A stretch of DNA of 36,708 nt, from the NCBI GenBank assembly GCA_017505465.1, contig JAFVPE010000041.1, forward strand, positions 1 to 36,708, in the 5' to 3' direction. This stretch comes from Clostridia bacterium. GTDB lineage: Bacteria; Bacillota; Clostridia; Christensenellales; Borkfalkiaceae. Positions within the stretch are counted from its first letter, which is position 1, and each line of letters begins with the position of its first letter. The translations under genes and the position numbers were made by a program. Shown here in pieces: positions 33,880 to 36,708 of the stretch. The notes beneath the pieces are model-generated. The model did no database searches. It saw nothing but the letters and a program-made list of their open reading frames with translations, and was not told the DNA's origin.

Positions 33880-34152
33880 GCTGCGCATAGGCGGGGAGGT
33901 AGCGGCACCCTGAATCTGCAATCCGCTATAGCAGAGCTGAATGCCTTTCTCGACTTGATTTATGGAAGGTTTGCGCGTCGTAAGGAATGTTGATAGCAAG
34001 GTCTTATGCAACGTAATGCCGTGAACCGTGTCAGGACAGGAATGTAGCAGCTCTAAGCGGAGTTTTGCGTGTGCCATAAGGTAGCTTTGCAGGAGTCACC
34101 TGCGGCGTTTCCACTTCGGTACGTCTTGGCAAAAAAGGTTGCGCAGTTTTTT
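33880..34152 (+). ncRNA. ffs: Large bacterial signal recognition particle RNA
   Basis: About 270 bases with the long Gram-positive form that keeps an Alu domain. The Alu region includes GGGGAGGTAGCGGCACCC and CAATCCGCTATAGCAG. The Ffh-binding helix 8 shows GTCAGG, GGAA and AGCAGC (about 34030-34060), the diagnostic apical loop and asymmetric loop. The ends pair: CTGCGCA (33881-33887) with TGCGCAG (34140-34146), followed by a T-run that should terminate transcription. With Ffh it targets nascent membrane proteins to the membrane. Confidence 0.95.
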
Positions 34153-34172
34153 ATTTTGAATATAAAAAGCGC

Positions 34173-34216
34173 AAAGGGCTATCCCGAAAAACGTTTCGGG
34201 GTAGCCCTTCTTTTAT
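34173..34216 (+). terminator. Second terminator downstream of the SRP RNA
   Basis: AAGGGCTA-CCCGAAA pairs with TTTCGGG-TAGCCCTT, followed by CTTTTATATA. It backs up the RNA's own T-run. Confidence 0.75.
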
Positions 34217-34234
34217 ATACACGGCTAAAATATG

Positions 34235-34270
34235 AATTCCGCCGATAGAAACAGTATCGGCGGAATTTCC
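34235..34270. terminator. Hairpin downstream of dinB
   Basis: AATTCCGCCGATA (34235-34247) pairs with TATCGGCGGAATT (34255-34267) around a seven-base loop. The T-run is on the plus strand (TTTCCTTTTTTT). On the minus strand the tail is weaker, so its use by dinB is uncertain. Confidence 0.65.
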
Positions 34271-34275
34271 TTTTT

Positions 34276-35535
34276 TTATTCTTTGTCCGTTTTGGAAGAT
34301 ATTTCCTCTTTTTTACCCCGAATATCCAAGCCGTTTAGCTTTTCATCTTCCATAACCAAGCCCCTTTGCACGGTGGAATATCCGTATTTCTCACGTAGCT
34401 TCGCAATCGCATTCTCGGCGCGCTCCTTCTTTTCATAGCTCGCCCCATCACCCGAAAGGAAACTGTCCAAGCTCATTTGCTCGATATGGTAATCAAACCC
34501 CGAAACGGTAATGCCGAGCATTCGCACCCGTGTGCCAACGGGGAAATGCTGACAGTACAGCTCGTAAGCCGCCTTGGCAATATCGCCGCAAAGCGCCGTA
34601 GGCGGCACTTTCATTTGGCAGGTCGTATCGTGTAAAAAGGAGTTTCGAACGACGATATGTACCGTATTCGCTCTACCTACATCCGCCGCGCGAAGTCGCC
34701 CTGCAACGCTTTCAGAAATAGCATAAAACCAACGCTTAATCTCTTCTCTATCGGTAATATCCTTGGGCAAAGTCGTGGAATTACCTATCGACTTTAAATC
34801 CTCTTTATCCTTGACCGCTTTGACGGGCTCTTCATCCTCACCACGTGCGTATATACGCAATTGTCTACCTCGTTTGCCCAACTTTTGCACAACAAGCTCT
34901 TCGTCTACGTTCGCCAAATCGCCAATCGTCCGTACCCCAATTTTATGAAGAGCTTCTTCCGTGGACTGTCCCACAAAAAGCAGCTCTCTCACGGGCAATT
35001 TCCAAACGACTTCTTGATAATTTTCACGAGTGATTTCCGTCACAGCGTCGGGCTTTTTCAGCTCGGAGGCGAGCTTTGCAAACACCTTGTTAAAGCTTAC
35101 GCCGATAGAAACGGTCAACCCGAGTTCTTCTTTGACTTCCTTGCGAATGCGTTCCGCAATCGTGTAGCCGTTCCCAAAAAGCTGTGTACTTTCCGTCATA
35201 TCGAGCGCGCACTCGTCAATACTGCATTCTTCAATGACGTCGGTGTATCTTCCGTAAATTTCCACTACCTTTTTAGAGAATTTTTTATATTCGTGGAAAT
35301 GAGAACCAACCATTTGCAATTCGGGGCATTTTTTGAGCGCGGAATACACCGTTTCGGCAGTTTTGATGCCGAGTTTTTTTGCTTCTTCGTTCTTGGCAAG
35401 CACGATGCCGTGCCGCTCCTTGGGATCGCCGCACACAATGAGCGGTTTCCCTGCAAGTGTAGGATTTAACGCAATCTCTACCGAGGCGAAAAAATTATTC
35501 AAATCGGAATATAAAATAACTCTTTCCCGTTTCAT
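34276..35535 (-). CDS. dinB: Y-family DNA polymerase IV
   Basis: This encodes 419 residues. It is an error-prone translesion polymerase. The N-terminus VILYSDLNNFFASVE holds the metal-binding aspartate and a phenylalanine steric gate; DLN-N replaces the common DMD. The catalytic acidic pair is in ECSIDECALDMTE. VSIGVSFNKVFAKLASELKKPD is a core family motif. The little-finger domain runs to a C-terminal tail rich in Lys and Glu, with no clear clamp-binding motif at the very end. AGGAGGGG lies just before the ATG. It follows the flavoprotein gene by 24 bases, so both are probably one transcript. Confidence 0.94.
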   Translation of the reverse strand: MKRERVILYSDLNNFFASVEIALNPTLAGKPLIVCGDPKERHGIVLAKNEEAKKLGIKTAETVYSALKKCPELQMVGSHFHEYKKFSKKVVEIYGRYTDVIEECSIDECALDMTESTQLFGNGYTIAERIRKEVKEELGLTVSIGVSFNKVFAKLASELKKPDAVTEITRENYQEVVWKLPVRELLFVGQSTEEALHKIGVRTIGDLANVDEELVVQKLGKRGRQLRIYARGEDEEPVKAVKDKEDLKSIGNSTTLPKDITDREEIKRWFYAISESVAGRLRAADVGRANTVHIVVRNSFLHDTTCQMKVPPTALCGDIAKAAYELYCQHFPVGTRVRMLGITVSGFDYHIEQMSLDSFLSGDGASYEKKERAENAIAKLREKYGYSTVQRGLVMEDEKLNGLDIRGKKEEISSKTDKE

Positions 35536-35559
35536 TTCCCCTCCTCGGAATTTACAAAA

Positions 35560-36426
35560 TTACTTCAAAAATTCGCTTACGGCGTGTGCGGCAATATTGC
35601 CTTCCCCCGCCGCCTTCGTGTACTGATAAGGTCTGCCCGTGCAGTCGCCTGCCGCATAACAGCCCTTTAAGTTGGTCGACATATTTCTATCCACAACGAC
35701 GTGACCGTTTTCCGTTTGCAAACCGCCTACCAAAATCGCAGGGGAAACGCACTCACGAAGCATAAATATGCCGTCAATCGGCAATTCCGCGGGAATATTT
35801 TCCGTAGGCGGCGCGGCGAATACAAGCCGCTCCACCCGTTTCACTCCGTCGATTTTCTTCGGCATTTTGCGGATAATTTCCACGTTCTCACGGGAAATTT
35901 CCACGTCCTTATACATAGGAATGAGATACACCTTTGCCGCTATGTCGGCAAGATATCCGATTTCGTGTTCTAAGCGCTTGCTTGTGCAAAAAACGGCAAT
36001 CGTTTTGCCCTTATAAAGGAATCCGTCGCAGGTTGCACAGTAACTAACGCCCCTGCCGAGAAAGGCCTCTTCGCCGTCGAGTTGCTTGACCGATTCCACG
36101 CCACAAGCGAGAATGACCGTCTTGCTTTCATAGACGTTTTGCTCTTGCGTCATCACGGTGAATTTCTCTTTCATCGCGTACACGCCTGCCACCTTTTCGT
36201 TTTTTATCCCGATTTCCGCCGCCGTGAGCTGTGCTTGCAATGCCTTGACAAAATCCTTTCCCGAAACGTCTGCAAGCCCGGGATAATTGCGAATAAGCTC
36301 CGCCTTTTCAATCTTTTCACTCAAATTGGGCGAACCGAAGAGCAAGAAACTCTTTCCATTTGCTTTTAACGTCAATGCGGCGGATATTCCAGCCAAACCG
36401 CTACCTACAATAATACAATCTACCAT
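35560..36426 (-). CDS. Thioredoxin-reductase-like flavoprotein lacking the NADPH motif
   Basis: This encodes 288 residues. The FAD-binding N-terminus is IIVGSGLAGISAALTL (GxGxxG at 8-13). The redox-active pair is C130-A-T-C133. The C-terminal FAD motif GCYAAGDCTG is intact. At residues 143-160, where NADPH-type reductases have GGG followed by S/A, this protein reads IAVFCTSKRLEHEIGYLA, and the HRR-type phosphate-binding motif is not seen. It therefore resembles ferredoxin-dependent flavin thioredoxin reductases or a redox protein with another donor. The start at 36426 lies downstream of a perfect promoter. The gene is probably co-transcribed with dinB. Confidence 0.88.
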   Translation of the reverse strand: MVDCIIVGSGLAGISAALTLKANGKSFLLFGSPNLSEKIEKAELIRNYPGLADVSGKDFVKALQAQLTAAEIGIKNEKVAGVYAMKEKFTVMTQEQNVYESKTVILACGVESVKQLDGEEAFLGRGVSYCATCDGFLYKGKTIAVFCTSKRLEHEIGYLADIAAKVYLIPMYKDVEISRENVEIIRKMPKKIDGVKRVERLVFAAPPTENIPAELPIDGIFMLRECVSPAILVGGLQTENGHVVVDRNMSTNLKGCYAAGDCTGRPYQYTKAAGEGNIAAHAVSEFLK

Positions 36427-36457
36427 AACGCCTCTATTTTTTGTATTTTACCCTTTG

Positions 36458-36486
36458 ATTATACACCGAAAAACGTGGTTTGTCAA
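36458..36486 (-). promoter_or_regulatory. Consensus sigma-A promoter of the flavoprotein-dinB operon
   Basis: On the minus strand TTGACA (36486-36481), a 17-base spacer and TATAAT (36463-36458), both perfect. Confidence 0.9.
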
Positions 36487-36487
36487 G

Positions 36488-36524
36488 ACGTAAAAACAGA
36501 AACCCGAGGACAAAGTCCTCGGAT
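36488..36524 (-). terminator. Terminator of an upstream minus-strand unit
   Basis: On the minus strand CCGAGGA-CTTTG-TCCTCGG (36522-36504) is followed by GTTTCTGTTTTTA. It ends a transcript that must come from the right, just before the flavoprotein promoter. Confidence 0.75.
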
Positions 36525-36708
36525 CTCCGTTGTATATTGAAACTCCTTTTTGTGTAAGCCGTGAATATACTTAACCAAAGCAATATAATCCGAACCAGCC
36601 CAAAAGCCGTCTTTTTAGCGCTTTTCGGCTTGTCGTCATCATAATACTTCGGTATAATTTCTTCCTTCGCACCAAAAATCATCTAAAAATCCAAACTTTT
36701 GGGTGCGA
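36525..36708 (-). other. Right window edge; possible tail of a minus-strand gene
   Basis: No gene is firmly supported. One minus-strand frame open from the window edge (36707) ends at a TGA at 36639-36641 and reads as a plausible protein tail (FGFLDDFWCEGRNYTEVL). A longer frame starting at an ATG at 36682 runs through the terminator and the flavoprotein promoter, so it is less credible. An inverted repeat, TCGCACC (36667-36673) with GGTGCGA (36702-36708), flanks the start of that frame. Confidence 0.3.

Noticed and set aside
33817..34077. 86-residue frame antisense to the SRP RNA
   Set aside because: The region is a structured RNA with its own promoter and terminator.
36434..36682. 82-residue minus-strand frame
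   Set aside because: It reads through a clear terminator and a perfect promoter for the next gene, has a weak ribosome site, and its middle alone looks membrane-like.

Overview
The window looks like chromosomal DNA from an uncultured, spore-forming Bacillota, most likely class Clostridia. The evidence is spoIVA, a large Gram-positive SRP RNA with an Alu domain, a lysine riboswitch in front of an asd-dapA-dapB operon, an ECF-transporter module next to truA, a Cys-rich Mrp ATPase, and many sigma-A promoters with 17-base spacers. Base composition is moderate over most of the window. The exception is about 0.45-4.5 kb, which is visibly AT-rich. No 16S rRNA or other strong taxonomic marker is present, so the placement is inference.

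Layout. (1) 1-4.55 kb is accessory DNA: a tRNA-Glu with a defective acceptor stem, a strong terminator, a cluster of tiny palindromes, then a two-gene cassette with its own promoter and terminator. The first gene is a 1125-residue PD-(D/E)XK-like nuclease fused to a RecQ-type helicase. The second, overlapping it, is a coiled-coil protein with a C-terminal membrane anchor. This is the best candidate for an undescribed, possibly anti-phage, system. (2) 4.57-12.1 kb, minus strand: spoIVA with a small downstream ORF; an operon of methyltransferase, hslO (Hsp33), a TPR protein and a repeat protein; and a DUF624-like membrane protein. (3) 12.17-15.35 kb, plus strand: sigma-A promoter, lysine riboswitch, terminators, asd-dapA-dapB and terminator, the lysine/diaminopimelate pathway. 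(4) 15.37-15.72 kb: two 139-140 bp direct repeats built of short hairpins. (5) 15.72-25.85 kb, minus strand: gltX with its own promoter, and an apparent nine-gene operon mnmE, a LysR regulator, lepA, an MGMT-family gene, hemW, a histidine phosphatase, a Nudix gene, aroK and panE. (6) 25.86-30.55 kb, minus strand: a fused ecfA1-ecfA2, ecfT, truA and a membrane protein with an NPYG-repeat tail. (7) 30.66-31.8 kb: a YitT-family gene on the plus strand. (8) 31.8-36.7 kb: mrp and a ComEC-like metallo-beta-lactamase gene (minus), the SRP RNA (plus), and a thioredoxin-reductase-like flavoprotein plus dinB (minus).

The most notable observations are the nuclease-RecQ/coiled-coil cassette, a 10-bp motif (GGGGCAGGTA on the minus strand) repeated five times in one orientation at gene boundaries and at the EcfA fusion joint, the triloop-hairpin repeats, the EcfA1-EcfA2 fusion, and a thioredoxin-reductase homologue without the usual NADPH-binding motif. 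No database search was possible. Family calls rest on recognised motifs, and base-composition statements are by eye.
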